From Ochromonas danica (taxonomy: Eukaryota; Sar; Chrysophyceae; Chromulinales; Chromulinaceae): a DNA stretch of 64,000 bases. The position numbers and the translations under genes were made by a program. The notes under the pieces were generated by a model, which had not been told where the DNA came from, did no database searches, and saw nothing but the letters and a program-made list of their open reading frames with translations. The stretch lies in NCBI GenBank assembly GCA_015146655.1, contig VKHL01000049.1, positions 122,475-186,474 on the forward strand. Reading direction: 5' to 3'. Shown here one piece after another: positions 11,005 to 24,000 of the stretch (position 1 is the first letter of the stretch; every line of letters starts with the position of its first letter).

Positions 11005-11335
11005 TATTGTCAAGAGTAGGGTAAGATTAAATGTATTAACAATCAAAGACAAAATGCTGCCCAGATATTTCCCGACCACCAGAGCAAGCGATCATACTGA
11101 CATTTATGCTAGCTATGATATCGATGCTTGCTATTGGCTCTCTTGCGTTGTATTGTTAATTCTCCCAGGTGTCCATCGCTTCTCAAGTTCTTTACCACCA
11201 GCAATCTACAGTAGGTTTTCTTCTCCATGAAGTAGTTGTTACCGACCGTACAAAACTACAGGTACCATACTAGTTGTGGATCCAATTATAATAAGACGAT
11301 GAATTTCCAGTAAAACACATTAAAATCGAAGCCAA
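11005..11335. other. Convergent intergenic region SENP8-like / methyltransferase
   Basis: About 330 bp of 3' flanking sequence between converging genes. No gene or repeat was recognised. Confidence 0.45.
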
Positions 11336-13360
11336 TCAGGTTTTGAGGTTTTCATTTCGCGCGATGACTATCAGTCGATGAACAGCCCGTCCTTCTACTT
11401 CATAGACAGCTTCTGTCTCTGATTGACACCGTATAGGGAGGGGATTACCATGTAAAAACCCTTCCCCTGCTGCTCTTCGTAAAGGATCAATTCCCACTGA
11501 CTCACGCCACAGGGAATCGCGTTGAGATGGTGGGAAGCTTTCTAGCTGATCTATGGTGCGCCAACTTAATTCTTGTAATTCTGTCTGCTTGATCTGAAGC
11601 GACTTCTCTAAAGTATGACTAATCATGTGGAGAGTGGGGATTTCCCATAGACCACTTTGAATCAAGCTGTCTCGAACTTGTAAGATAACATCCTCAACAT
11701 TAGATTGCACTAACAAAAGAAGAGATGATTCTGCGGCTGTACGCTTCTTCCCAAGATCGTAAAGGGATGCTAGCATCTCAGGACGAACAAGAAATTGACT
11801 CAAATTGGGCTATTGACTATTTCCTGCAGCATTGGGGTCACGTAATGGTGATTTGAAAGGTGTTGGGAAATTGATCAATGCCAGTGCCACAGGACCTGGG
11901 TAGCTATCATGAAGTTGTTCTATGGCATCATCAACATTCATTCGAACAAAGCAACAATGATCTGTAAGATTCCACCTGGAAGCAATACCACGTGGATAAC
12001 AGAGTGATCGATGTGACATATCTACACCAAGACAATTGAATCTCTTTTGATCACCTTGCATAATAGTCAATGCAAGAGACATCGTACCATATCCACATCC
12101 TAAATCCACTACCAAAGGAAGTTGACGATTAACAAACTGTTGTGTCATAGTAAAGGTCGCAGTATGTATGTCAGTAGTGGTCTTATCTGAGATATCAGAT
12201 GATGTTTCTTGTTCCATTTGCAATCCACTCTTATCATATTTACTGGATTTCCTCCACAACCAAAGAAGTGGACGCCTACTAGTTAACAGCCATCTTTCTT
12301 TAATCACCTCCTCTTGTTGACTGTCTTCTCCAAGGAGATTCTTATCTATAGAAATGTTTGAAATAGCATTCTTTTGGAGCACTAGATCAGCTCCTAACTT
12401 GAAAACAGGATGATTCCTTCGAATTCCAGCAATAGCTAATTTCTCCATTATTTGAAAGATTAGAAAAGGTTTACAAGACTGACGAATACCAAAACGAGTT
12501 AATTCTATCATAGTTGAATTAGCTAAGAGTTCAAAGAGTTCATTATCTGTCACACCTGCCAATGCCAAAGAGAAAGCAGCATCAGCATACTTCCTTCCTT
12601 GCATCTCCTCACTTAACTGTGTCTTCTGTGATAGTATTTGATTTTCAATTAGATGACCATCATGACTTTGACCATATCTTTGTTGAGTCAAAATGATTTT
12701 GGCTGTATCAAGGAGGTCAAGGTAGGATGATGATGAATGTTGTTGTTCCATACTACTACTACCAAGTGTGGTTGTAGTTGGGGTGATTGACTGTTGGGTT
12801 ATAAGATCCACTATCTTCATAAAGCGATGATGTGCTGGTGCTGATGTTGCTGATATATCTAGTGCATCGCCATCAGATGTGTTGAGTGTTGTTGTTGTTA
12901 TTCGCTTGTAGTAATCTGTTTTCCATCCTATTCGATCAATGATTTCGATACCTGATTGAGCTAATTGATTACGAATACGATCAGCTTCGTCAAAAATTTT
13001 CAATTGACGGTAATTCGTTCGTTGATTGATTAAAGAAAGAATCTCATCGTCATCTAATGATGATGATGTCCTAAGAGATGTACTGGTGGTCGTGGTGGCA
13101 TACAGTCTCCCACTGTGGCTACTAACAACAACACAACCACCACTACCACTACTACCACAGAATGGACTACTATACACTGTGTTACAACCGTTTGTTATAT
13201 ATCTGCTGCTGTAGTACCTGCTGCTTGTAGTCGTGGTGATTGTTCTCACAGTTGAACGATGCTGCCCAACATGAACAAGACAATGCTTATAACTATTCGC
13301 AGTCCATCCTATAAAGAAGCATAATCTCCACCAATAGTTTACTCTTCGTGATACCAGCAT
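11336..13360 (-). CDS. TrmB-like methyltransferase fused to a CysRS-like segment, interrupted by an in-frame TAG
   Basis: One minus-strand frame runs 675 codons from ATG 13360 to TGA 11336, broken only by TAG at 11810-11812. The N-terminus is Ser/Thr-rich and organelle-targeting-like. Residues about 103-150 (QRTNYRQLKIFDEADRIRNQ, then GIEIIDRIGWKTDY) match the C-terminal tail motif of cysteinyl-tRNA synthetase. A Rossmann methyltransferase follows: VVDLGCGYGTMSLAL, LGVDMS, MNVDDA and NFPTPFKSP, the last resembling the PDPW motif of the tRNA m7G46 enzyme TrmB. After the TAG the same frame continues FLVRPEMLASLYDLGKK, like the VQPEFL block that follows PDPW in TrmB, so homology crosses the stop. 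No intron that keeps frame can remove it. Options are nonsense pseudogenisation, readthrough or a sequence error. If functional it would be an organellar tRNA guanine-N7 methyltransferase; that is inference. Confidence 0.7.
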
Positions 13361-13516
13361 GCTCTATCAAACATATCATAACGTTACCATACATCAGCAT
13401 CACACACTTAGAGAAAAGGAATTACTCAATTATTTTGGAATATTTCATAATTGGGGAATTTCGTTTTTTCGGTTTTTCGTTTTTCGTTTGAAAGCGCGTT
13501 TTTCGTTCAAATTTGA
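13361..13516. promoter_or_regulatory. Short divergent promoter, methyltransferase / dUTPase
   Basis: Only 156 bp separate the two divergent start codons. It contains a TTTTTCG-rich stretch (13463-13506) repeating TTTTTCG or TTTTCG about five times. This could be a shared element, but no known motif is assigned. Confidence 0.4.
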
Positions 13517-14031
13517 ATGTCAACGCTGCTGTTGTTGTTCATCATTCTCCTGATCTCACCAACACCTCTATTAGCTATGAGTACTATCAAAGAGTTATTA
13601 CAAGTAAAGAGATTATCTGAGTTTGCCATTCTGCCTTCTAGAGGGTCAATTTATGCAGCAGGTTGGGTATTCTATCCTGTGGACATCCTCCTTTCCCTGT
13701 TGTTCTAATGTGCTTCTTGGTTGGTGTCTTAGGCTATGACTTATCAAGTGCCTATGACACTGTTGTACCCAAACGAGGAAAGGCAATCGTAAAGACTGAC
13801 TTGGCGGTTGCTATTCCATGGGGTACCTATGCTCGTATTGGTAAGCAAAGCAGTCTTCTCCTATCCTATCCTGTTATGTACCATGAAGAGAGATTTGATG
13901 ACTTTGTCTATTCTCCTACCATCTTATAGCTCCTAGAAGTGGTCTGGCTGTGAAGAACTTCATTGATGTAGGAGCAGGTGTTGTGGACTATGACTATCGT
14001 GGTAACGTTGGTGTCGTCCTCTTCAATCACA

Positions 14032-14066
<35 letters not shown>

Positions 14067-14318
14067 CCTCATCAACACCATGTCACCGCTAAACCTCATC
14101 CTCTTTATCATGTTGATAGTGATGATGACTTCCAGATCAAGCGTGGCGATCGCATTGCTCAACTCATTCTGGAGCGTATCTCCATGGCTGAAGTGGAGGA
14201 GGCGGAGGAATTGCCTTCCACAGAACGCGGTGCGGGTGGCTTTGGTAGCACAGGAGTTGCAGCTGCTGTGTCTGAACAAGACCAATCATCCCCTGCGAGC
14301 AAACAACCCAGACTTTAA
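13517..14318 (+). CDS. DUT: dUTP pyrophosphatase (dUTPase)
   Basis: Hydrolyses dUTP to dUMP, keeping uracil out of DNA and supplying dTMP synthesis. Four exons: 13517-13661, 13733-13840, 13930-14032 and 14120-14318, 184 residues. All five trimeric dUTPase motifs are present: [11 protein letters not shown], the [15 protein letters not shown] block, the [20 protein letters not shown] block with the catalytic Asp, [14 protein letters not shown], and the C-terminal [11 protein letters not shown] loop. The first 20 residues ([20 protein letters not shown]) look like a signal or organelle presequence. A start at the second Met (13577) would give a cytosolic/nuclear form, so dual forms are possible. 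Intron 3 begins within a GA repeat. Confidence 0.96.
14034..14062. repeat. GA dinucleotide repeat at dUTPase intron 3 donor
   Basis: The GTGAGA donor runs directly into about 13 GA units. The repeat abuts the splice site, so length changes could affect donor context. Confidence 0.9.
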
Positions 14319-14425
14319 GAGTAAAGTCAATTGTAAATAAAAACAATATACGAAGTTTGGTTCATGGTTATTTTTGTTAGACACTTAGTCCACGTACAGT
14401 TGTTATAATAGATATTATATAACAC

Positions 14426-15981
14426 TCACAGCTTGTGGACCATGATCTCACGGTTGACTAAATGACAAGTCGATTCCAACAGAGACAACATCTTGGTGAT
14501 GTCTGCAGACCAGTCTGACAAAACTTCTTCAGGTTGACGGTTATGTTGAAAGGTGACAATTCCAGCAGGACGATCAATCTTGAGCCGCAAATCTCCAGAG
14601 AATGACAGATTCGACAAATGGCCTTCCAATTCATCGGCTGACAAGCGCAGCAACTCTTGCAGTCGGCCCAAGCGAATGCGCTTGTAGTAAAGTGCGATTA
14701 CGCGAAGATTATGCTCAATAAGACGAACATGGAAAGTCTCCACGAAGTGCTTGGCAATTTCAGGGTTGGTAGCAGAGAACTTGTGGACACTGCCATGACT
14801 CTCAATCACCTGTTGTCCTGGGAATGGACTATCAATGATCTCATTGGTTGTGAACAATTTGATGGAATGAGAGAAGGCCGCATCTAGTGCCAATTCTCTG
14901 AAGTCAGTTGTGAGCAGAGCCTTCAAGCGATGAAGCATATCACTTTGATGATTATCATGCTTGGAGATTAACAAGAAAACAATGCAACTTTCAATAGCTT
15001 CTTTGCGAACAGCTTCATAGATTGAATCTTTGAGTTTGGTTGTTGCCACCTGTTTGTTACACCAAATTCAAATACACAGTGTTTAAACAAAAGGTAGTAC
15101 TACATATAGTAGGATTATTATCACTTACCTTATAATAAGCCTGACAGACCTCCCAAGCATCTTTCTGATACATATGATATTCCACTTGCATAATATAAAA
15201 ACGAATTTTAATCTCTTCAAATCCTTCTTCTTCAATTGTTTTCAAGTTCATTTTACGTGATTGAATAGCAGTACGAATAAAATCTTTACGAATAAGATTT
15301 AATCGTACTTGCTCTAAGATATATTCTGCCTTTTCCATCTTTGTTAATGAACCATAAGTTTCCACATGTACATCTTGGATAGTATCACATGCAATAGCAA
15401 TATTTCCTTGATCTTCATAGATTTTGGCTAACATGAAATGTAAACGTGCTGATTCTCCTTCAACATGAATCTTGCCTTCACAAACTTCTTTTAATGCTTT
15501 AATAAGGTTAATCTTTAAGTCAACAGAAGGTGTAGAGTCAATATATCCTAATGCTTCTTGGACTACCGCTGTGAGTGTTAGTTTATGCTGTGCACTGCGT
15601 TTGTTAATTAAAGCTAAGACAGCGTTAAGTTTCTCCCATTCTTGTTTAGCATGGCATAGACGAATCATTTGCAGACAGACTTCTTTCAAATTAAGAAAGT
15701 CATTATTGACACGACATTTCTTTTCAAGAGGTAATAGATAAGCTAATGCTTCTTCTAATCCTTGACTATCAGCAATTGCTACTGAATGAGGAAGAGCAAT
15801 CTGATGTGATCAAGAATCCATCCACCATACACACATACACATACAACCATATTACATAACAATATTTGCAGAAGATAACAGAAGAAGAAGAAAATGAGTG
15901 ATAATATTTATTGTTATTATAATATATAATAATTACCTTCACTTCTGCTGTAAAATCTTTCTTTCCTTCAAAAGTTGCCAT
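14426..15981 (-). CDS. RPN5: 26S proteasome regulatory subunit Rpn5 (PSMD12)
   Basis: A PCI-domain lid subunit of the 19S proteasome, 446 residues. Three minus-strand exons, 15937-15981, 15129-15800 and 14426-15049, all phase 0. Characteristic PSMD12 blocks are EALGYIDSTPSVDLKINLI, VCEGKIHVEGESARL, VETYGSLTKMEKAEYILEQV, RLNLIRKDFIRTAIQSRKMN, VEHNLRVIALYYKRI-like sequence (here FHVRLIEHNLRVIALYYKRI), RLQELLRLSADELEGHLSNL and RPAGIVTFQ. The PCI winged helix lies in the last third. Length matches the family (about 450). The ATG at 15981 is preceded by AT-rich sequence. The gene is divergent from the acyl-CoA dehydrogenase gene, with about 330 bp between starts. Confidence 0.95.
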
Positions 15982-16315
15982 GATTATATTTTAATAGGAA
16001 AAATAAGAAATAAGAAAAATATGTATATATATATATTATATTACTACTAGCAAGTTCTGTTTGATTAATAATCAAAACAAACAACTCCTTTCTGTCGAAG
16101 TCATTGACCCTCTTCCCCTTTTAAGTTAATGCCCGCCGTCAACCCACCCTTCCTCCCCTCTTAAGTTAACTCTCGGCATAAAAACGCGTTTGTGTATTTA
16201 CGTGGTGAGTGGTGAGGTGGTGGTGTGGTGCTGCTGGGATGATTGGCGAACATCCCAATCCAATCAAGAACTTCTATTTCCTCCAATCAACTGCAACAAC
16301 ACGTCTATTCTCAGG
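15982..16315. promoter_or_regulatory. Divergent promoter region Rpn5 / ACAD8
   Basis: 334 bp between divergent start codons. It holds a TA-rich run (about 16020-16045) and two copies of TTAAGTTAA-like sequence with CCTCCCC-type context at about 16116-16172. No known motif is assigned. Confidence 0.4.
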
Positions 16316-17637
16316 ATGCAGGCCTTATCAAGAAGATTGTCTAACTTGACTATTAAGAATAAACAATTCCTTTGTTCTTCTCTCTCAAGCAATGCTAGAA
16401 AATCGTTAACAGGTTTAGATGTCGTTGATCCAATTATTGGATTAAGTGAAGAAACCGCAGAATTCTATAAGCTAGCTCGTGATTTTGCTGATAATGAGTT
16501 GAAGCCTCATGCTCAAAAATGGGATGAAGAGCATCACTTTCCTTTAGACGTGTACAAGAAATTTGCTGATCTGGGCTTCGCGGGTATTTTCATTAAAGAT
16601 GATGTTGGAGGCAGTGGATTGACTCGTTTAGACACTGTTACTATTGTTGAAGCCTTAGCTACTGGATGTGTTGGTACAACAGCCATGGTGACCATTCATA
16701 ACATGTGTGCTGGTATGGTTGATAAGTTTGGCAATGATGCCCAAAGACACGATCTTCTGCCACAAATGTGCAAGCTTGATCTTAAGGCTTCTTACTGTCT
16801 CACCGAGCCTGGTAGTGGGTCAGACGCCAGTTCTTTGATCACTCGTGCTGAATTAGATGCTAATACCAATGAGTACGTGATCAATGGCAGCAAGTCCTTC
16901 ATCAGCGGTGCGGGTATGTCTGATATCTATCTTGTCATGTGCCGTACTGGCAAGCCTGGTCCTGGAGGCATTTCTTGCATTGTCATCCCTAAAGAAGCCA
17001 AGGGTGTATCATTTGGTGCCCAGGAGAAGAAGATGGGTTGGAACTGTCAACCAACTCGTCAAGTGATCTTGGAGAATGTGCGCGTTCCTGTTACCAATCG
17101 CCTTGGCGCGGAAGGTGAAGGCTTCAAGATGGCTATGGCTGGTCTTGATGGTGGAAGACTTTCCATTGGAGCATGCTCTGTAGGTGCTGCTCAGGCAGCT
17201 TTCGAGATTGCTTTGGCCTATACTAAGGTATGCTTCCGATTAGCTAACTTATGGATACGATGTGATTATTCTGTTCTATTGCCACTCTATAGGAACGTAA
17301 GCAATTCAGCAAGTCTATTTCTGACTACCAAGTGACTCAATTCAAGTTAGCAGATATGGCTGGCAAGATCTCCACTGCCAGACTTGCTCTTCGCCATGCT
17401 GCACGTCTGATGGATGAGGGGCATCCTGCTGCCACTGCACACTGTGCTTTGGCCAAGAAGATCGCTACTGATCAAGGATTTGAAGTATGCAACGAAGCTC
17501 TGCAATTGCATGGCGGTTATGGATACCTTAAGGACTACCAGGTCGAGAGATATCTCCGCGATTGCCGTGTGCATCAGATCCTGGAAGGTACCAACGAAAT
17601 CATGAGACATATCGTAGGCAGATCTCTTGTTGCCTAA
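16316..17637 (+). CDS. ACAD8: Isobutyryl-CoA dehydrogenase (acyl-CoA dehydrogenase family)
   Basis: Mitochondrial flavoenzyme of valine breakdown, oxidising isobutyryl-CoA to methacrylyl-CoA. Two exons, 16316-17227 and 17293-17637, give 418 residues. The 65-bp intron is GTATGC...TATAG and phase 0. MQALSRRLSNLTIKNKQF is a basic, acid-free mitochondrial presequence. Family blocks match ACAD8 closely: EALATGCVGTTAMVTIHNMC, SYCLTEPGSGSDASSL, FISGAGMSDIYLVMCRTG, GPGGISCIVIP, KKMGWNCQPTRQVI, LQLHGGYGYLKDYQVERYLR, and the catalytic Glu in ILEGTNEIMR. ATG 16316 is preferred over upstream non-ATG extension of the frame. Confidence 0.95.
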
Positions 17638-18080
17638 GCTATAGGCGCGAAGAGATCAGATATGGATAGCTTTGCACATTTAGCAGGCACAGACAGCTGT
17701 ATTCACTCAAACATTGGGAATTGTTCATTAACATGGACGGGTTATTTAGTAGTATTGGATAATGGAGAACCTTGTGTTCATTTTAATCTAAGCGTGTTGC
17801 CATTATCGAGAACTATCTAAATCACGTTTGCTTTACGCTTCAATAGTCTATTGTTACAGTACAGTCTGGTCCATAGTCTGGTCATCATCGCATGGTGCTG
17901 ATTATAAACAGCTTTTCCAGGTCGTTTCACCTGTTTTTCCAGCTGTTTTTGGATTTTGCTCCGATTTGAAAACAACAAGACAGACTTCTCTCTTGTAGAC
18001 TCTACTATACTAAAACAGAGCAGATTGTCCTTTTTAGATCGTCTTATTAACTGTTTTCTCAGTGTGAATAATCTTCTTCA
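17638..18080. other. Intergenic, ACAD8 3' flank and EML-like promoter
   Basis: About 440 bp in tandem orientation. A TTTTCCAG..GTTTTTCCAGCTGTTTTT cluster lies at about 17910-17950. No gene was recognised. Confidence 0.45.
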
Positions 18081-21000
18081 ATGGGGTTGAAATGTGGCAA
18101 GGCCATGGTAGATGGTAGTCTCAACCCATTTACAAAGTGTGAGTTCTTCTTCTACATGTTCTCCATCTTTTTTTTGTGTGTGTGTACTAACGACGTGATG
18201 TGATGTGTTGGTTTTTGTGATAGTACCAAAGACTTTGATTATGCGTCTCTTGACGGTAAGTCTGTTCCTTCTCTCTCCCTTTCATCAATATGACATTATT
18301 CCTTTACGACTTTATTTTGATCCTTGTTGCTGACCTCCTTTCATGCTTCTTTTTCTGTGCTATGAAATAGACTTATCACAACCTATCAGATGGTTTTGGT
18401 TTATCCTGTGATGAATTCCAAGAAATCCTCCTGGAAATCTCCTCTGAACTCTCCATCTCACCTGTTGCTCTTCGTCTCCTCGCACAAGAGGCATTTATTA
18501 CTTTGGATCATGATAATAATGGACTTATTGATGGTATGGAGGTCTTTGCTCTACTTGCTATACTGTCTGGTATGAACAAGGAAGAAGTTCTCGAATTCAT
18601 TCTGTCTCTCGTGGATTTCAATCAAGAAGGATGTCTTTCGTTTGAAGAAGTTGTCCTTGTTATGAAGATCACAACCTATGCATTGGTAAAGATTAGTCGT
18701 TGTCAGGCTGATAACCTGAGACGACAGATGGTTCTGCCTTTGGAGAAGCAGTTGGAGAATATCGCCACACAGATCTTTTATCCTATTGATGGTGTTCTAA
18801 CTATGGATGGAGCAACAGCAACAGCAGCAGGAAGAGGGACAGGGGCTGGGTCAGGGACAGCAGGAGGAAATGATAGCGGCGGTGCTTTAAGCTTGACGAT
18901 AGAACGTCGTCCTATCAAAGATATAGTCGATCGGCTGTTCCATATCCCCGAGGTGGCCACTTGGATGGAACACTTCGTTCCCTCCTCCTCCTCTTCCACT
19001 TCAAGCAGTGCTGTTGGGGATAAGATTATCTTACCATCTGCTAGACCTACTAATGCTTCCGCTACTTCTTCCTCTATGAAGCGAACATCATCATCAATGG
19101 ATATGAAGCAGCAGACGGTGGCAGTTCAAACCAAGAAGAAGAAGAAGATGCGCCAACCTTACACTCCCTATGAGCAAGCGCTTGTTACGCAACACTTCCT
19201 CCTCCCACCCATTACCTCTTCTACTACTTTGGCTGAAGGTGGAGGAAGCAGCGTGACGGAGAAACTCACTGTACAGCAGTGGAAGTCGCAGGTGGCCTTG
19301 CTCACTCCAGTAGCCTTTGCAAGTACAAACTTCACTCCTACGCTACCTGCCGTACATCTCGAGTTAGAATGGGTCAATGGCCATGAGGCAGTAGGACTGG
19401 CCTATACCCGTGCTAGTGCCATTGTTTACCCTGCTGGACGTTACGTACTCGTTTATCATCAAAGTAGTCACAAACAGGAGATCTTCTCTAAACACAGTGA
19501 AATGGTCTTATCCTTGATTATCCACCCAAATGGCTACCTTATAGCCAGTGGGCAAGATGGCAGAGAGAGACAAGCGGTGGTCTATATATGGGACAACACT
19601 TCATTAGAGGTGAAGGGAAAGCTATCAGGTGAGTTTGAGCGAGGCGTATCGCAGTTAGCCTTTAGCCCCAATGGGGAGTTATTGATGGCAGTTGATGGCG
19701 GAAGTATCGCCCCTAGAGGTGGGGCAGCAGGTTGGCAAACGTTGATAGTTTACAACTGGCAGGATGACATCATATTATTCAAAGATACTCTGCCCTTTTC
19801 TTCAACGGGTAGATGTATTGGTTGCTCCATTCTCCCGAAGGATACACTGGTATTAGCTTGTGTGGGAGAGGTAATCTTCTGGAAGACATCAACAGAGGGA
19901 CACTACCTTCGTCGTACAGCCTATACACAACTCCCTCAACGAGAAGGACAACAACAGCAGCAGGGGATAGGACAAGGGGAAGTAGTAGGGGTTGGATATA
20001 GTTGTCTATTACGTGGAAATCATCCAGAACATCTCTATCTAGGTAACACTGACGGAGAGATCCTTCAAGTGGTTCAGATTAATATTGTAAGAAAGGTTAG
20101 AGGACATCGAGGTCGTGTGACTACATTGGTCACGCTTCCTACTACTACTGCCACTGCTGGTAGTGTGTCAGGAGGAGGTTTTCTCTCTGGAGGAGAGGAT
20201 GGACATATCTGTTACTGGTCATTCCAACTGGAATGTCAACGAATTCTGGATGTTTCTCGCTTTGGTCCCTCGGATTCTCTCAATATTGCTGCCACCACTG
20301 CTGCTGTTGCTAGTAAATCGAGTAATACTTCAGTATTAACTTTAGCTATCTCCTATGATCAAACAACTGTCTGCCTAGCAACTAATCATAATACTGTCTA
20401 TGAGATCTCATGGATTGATGGTAGTGATCTACGAGGAGGTCCTATTATACATGGTCATGGTAGTAATGAAGATGAGATCTATGATATGGATTTACATCCT
20501 AGTAAACATGAATATGTTACAGTTGCACGTGATCAACGTTTACGTATTGTTGATATGAAAACTCAAATTGTGTTAAAGTCTACTTTATGTTCTCAGAAGA
20601 TTAGTTGTGTCGCTTATAGTCCCTTAGGAGATATCATTGCCATTGGTACAGCTAATAATACTGGAGGGATGAGTAGTAGTGCCCAAGATAGCCGTCTTCG
20701 CAAACAATTAGATACTTCTTCTACTTCTTTATGTTTCATTTATGATGAAGAGAACTTGACTTGTTTACATCATATGAAAGATAATAAATCTTCAGCTACT
20801 GTTATCATGTTTTCCCCAGAGGGTGAAACATTAGCTATTGGATGTTCTGATGGATCTATTTTATTATATTCTATCCCTGATGATTATGATCTAATTGCCA
20901 TTTGTCAACGACATGTCTCATCTATCATTTCATTAGATTTTTCCTCTCAAGGAGAATGGATTCGATCAAATGGTGAAAATGGAGATTTATTCTTTTTCAA

Positions 21001-24000
21001 TGTTGATGATGGCAATTGGCAGTCAAATATTGCTGCGTTAAGAGATGTAGAATGGAAGACACAGACTTGTCCCTTTGCGTGGCATACCAAAGGTTTACAT
21101 AGTCGGGAAGATTATTTCCCAGCAGGGGCACAAGAATTCTATCGTACACACCATAACCAAGGACTACTGAGTCGTCGTTATACAACAGTAATGAATGGCA
21201 ACGAGCAACAAGCTGAAGAGGAAGTAGAAAGACAGATGGATATGATAGTACGAGATATCGAACAAATCCGTTGTTGTGCTATTCCACATCCACCATCTAC
21301 AGAAGAAATGAAATCTATTGCAAATGAGTCAGGAGTGGGAGGTGATCGTCTTTCTCCTCTAGGGCAGAGCATTCATGTGCTAGCACATGGGTCTAATCTG
21401 GGTATGATCCGCTTGTCAAGCTTCCCCCATGTGCTAGATCAAGCCGAGAATATCTGTTATCATGGTCATGTTGGACGAGTGAAGCGGTTGGCCTTCTCCT
21501 ATGATAATCGTTATCTGCTCAGTCTAGGACAGGAAGATCGAGTCATCTTACAGTTCCATTGTGTACCTCATGAGTTAGGTTATAATGAGAAGACAGCCGG
21601 GGATGAGGTAGCCTCTACTACTACTACAGGGGCTGATGGAAGTGCGGAGGGAGGAATTGCGGCGCTAAACACTCTGTCCGAAAAAGTAGCGTCTACTCCG
21701 GCTACTACAACACCAGCTGCTACTGCTACTGCTACTGCTGGTGCTAGTAGCAAAGCTGAGGTGGTAGCAGAGGAGCTTGCCTTCGAGATGATTGAAGGTC
21801 CAGCAATCAGCCAAACCCTCAAGATCAAGCCTTTGTCTTCCTCTTACACCTCTTCTGCTATGACTATACAATCACATGCCATGACTCATCCACGTTACCA
21901 GTGGATGAACCATATTATTCTCCCTTCCTCTTATTATTCGTTATCTGCTGGTAATATCGATGGTCATGGTAGACCAATCTTCCCCTCCCAGTCACTTGTT
22001 TTGGACTATGTGTATGGTTATGAGACTCGTACCTTACGTGATAACCTTCATTATGTACATTCTCCTGTGTTACATACAACAACTACCGCGGACAATAATA
22101 ATAGCATGGGGAGTAGTCGAGAGATCGTGTATACAGCAGGATGTTATGGTATCATTCAACATTTGGATAGTCGTGGTCAACGTTATTTCCCTTACCATGA
22201 AAGACGTATTTCAGCTTTTGCTAGTAATGTACAAGGTACAATCTTTGCAACAGGAGATGTTGGTAATCCCTATTGTAAGATCTTTCTATGGAGATCATCA
22301 GGTCATCTTATTCATCAACTAGTTGATGATCATCTCTTTAGTGTTGTTTCACTTTCATTTAGTGAAATTCATCCTCACCTTGCAGTAGTGACTAATAGTA
22401 ACTATCATCATCTCTCAATCTATGACTATGAAAAGAATGTCCTTTTAGTACGTCTCCCTACTACCTTGAATAAGGTCATAGCATGTTCTTTTGTTCGGAA
22501 ACAACCTCAACAAGGGAGTGGTGTTTCAGCTGGAGGAGGAGAGGATGAGGAGGTTGTGGTAGTAGGCAAAGACTTTCTCTACTTCTATACTCAACTCTAT
22601 AGTGCTTTACCTTTTGCACTTCCTGGTGATCTTAACCAAATGGGTAACTTACAAACCTTTTGGTGTGTAAAAGATTTGTTTAATTCGAAAGCTGCAGCTG
22701 TTGTGGGTAGTGGAGCAACAGGTGAAGAGAATATCTGTTGCCAGCGATGTGTAATAGGCTGTCATGATGGTTCACTCTACCTCTTTGAAGGTCATCAACT
22801 GAATAAGTTGGTTCAAGCTCACTTCAAAGGAGTGACAGCTTTGGCTACTACCCCTTCATCCTTCTCTATGTCCTCTTCCTGCTTCATTGTTTCAGGAGGT
22901 GGTGATGGGATGGTAAGAATCTGGTCAGAGGGTCTAGCATGCCTCATGGAATATAATCTCGCGGCTATGGTTAAAGGTACTAATCATCTTGTACGTGCTG
23001 TAGCAATTGCCTTAGATCAGAAAAGGGTAGTAGCAGGGGTCCATGGAGGTGAAGTCGTAGAGTTTGATATCTATCAAGATTTGCATATGTCGGCCAGAGA
23101 CAAGAAGAACAACGCTGTTAGTAATAATGACAAGAACCCTTCATCTTCGTCTTATCAGGTTGTTGTACATGGTCATGCTCCTTCTTTACTACTCGGATTA
23201 ACTGTTCATCCAAGATCAGGTGACTTTGTCACGACTGGAGATGATGGAATGCTACGTTGGGTAGACAGTCAACATCATCAAACAATACGATCAGTTGCGT
23301 TGGAAACAGGATCACGTTGTACTACCTTCTCTTATGATGGTAAACTATTGGCTGTTGGATATGGTAATCATCGACGGATTAAGCGACGACCACATAGTAA
23401 AGAAGGTGGGTTCATTATCTTTTCAACATCTTCTACAGGAGAAAACAGTGGTATTGGTACTGGTGGTAGTAGTGGTGTAGGGGGGAAGTTGAAGATCATC
23501 TATGAGCATAAAGATAGTAATCTTCCCTTACGAGCCATGTCCTATACCCTTGACTCCAACTTGCTCATCATTGGCAGTGAAGACAATAAGATCTATATCT
23601 ACTCAGTGAAGGAAAACTACCATTTAAAACATGCACTTACTCAATTACATCAAGCGATCGTAACAACCGTTGATGCAAGTCGAGATGGACGCTTTCTTAT
23701 GTCACTTGATAATGGACAAGGTGTACGTTATACTAATATGACAACAGGTCAAAAGATTGAAAATGGTGATGAAGAAATGAAAGATCAAACTTGGTTGAAT
23801 TATGCTGTCCCACAGGTAAAAATACCTTTCTGCTACACAAACTGTTGTTAACACTGTTAACACTCATTAATGATTGAATTAGAACTGGGCAGCTAGAAGT
23901 CATTGGCTATGTCAGAGATCGTCTTCTTTGAATAGTGGTACCAACGGTAACTCTCCTTCTCCTATGCCTCCTGTGACCACTACTTGTCGATCTTTCAGTG

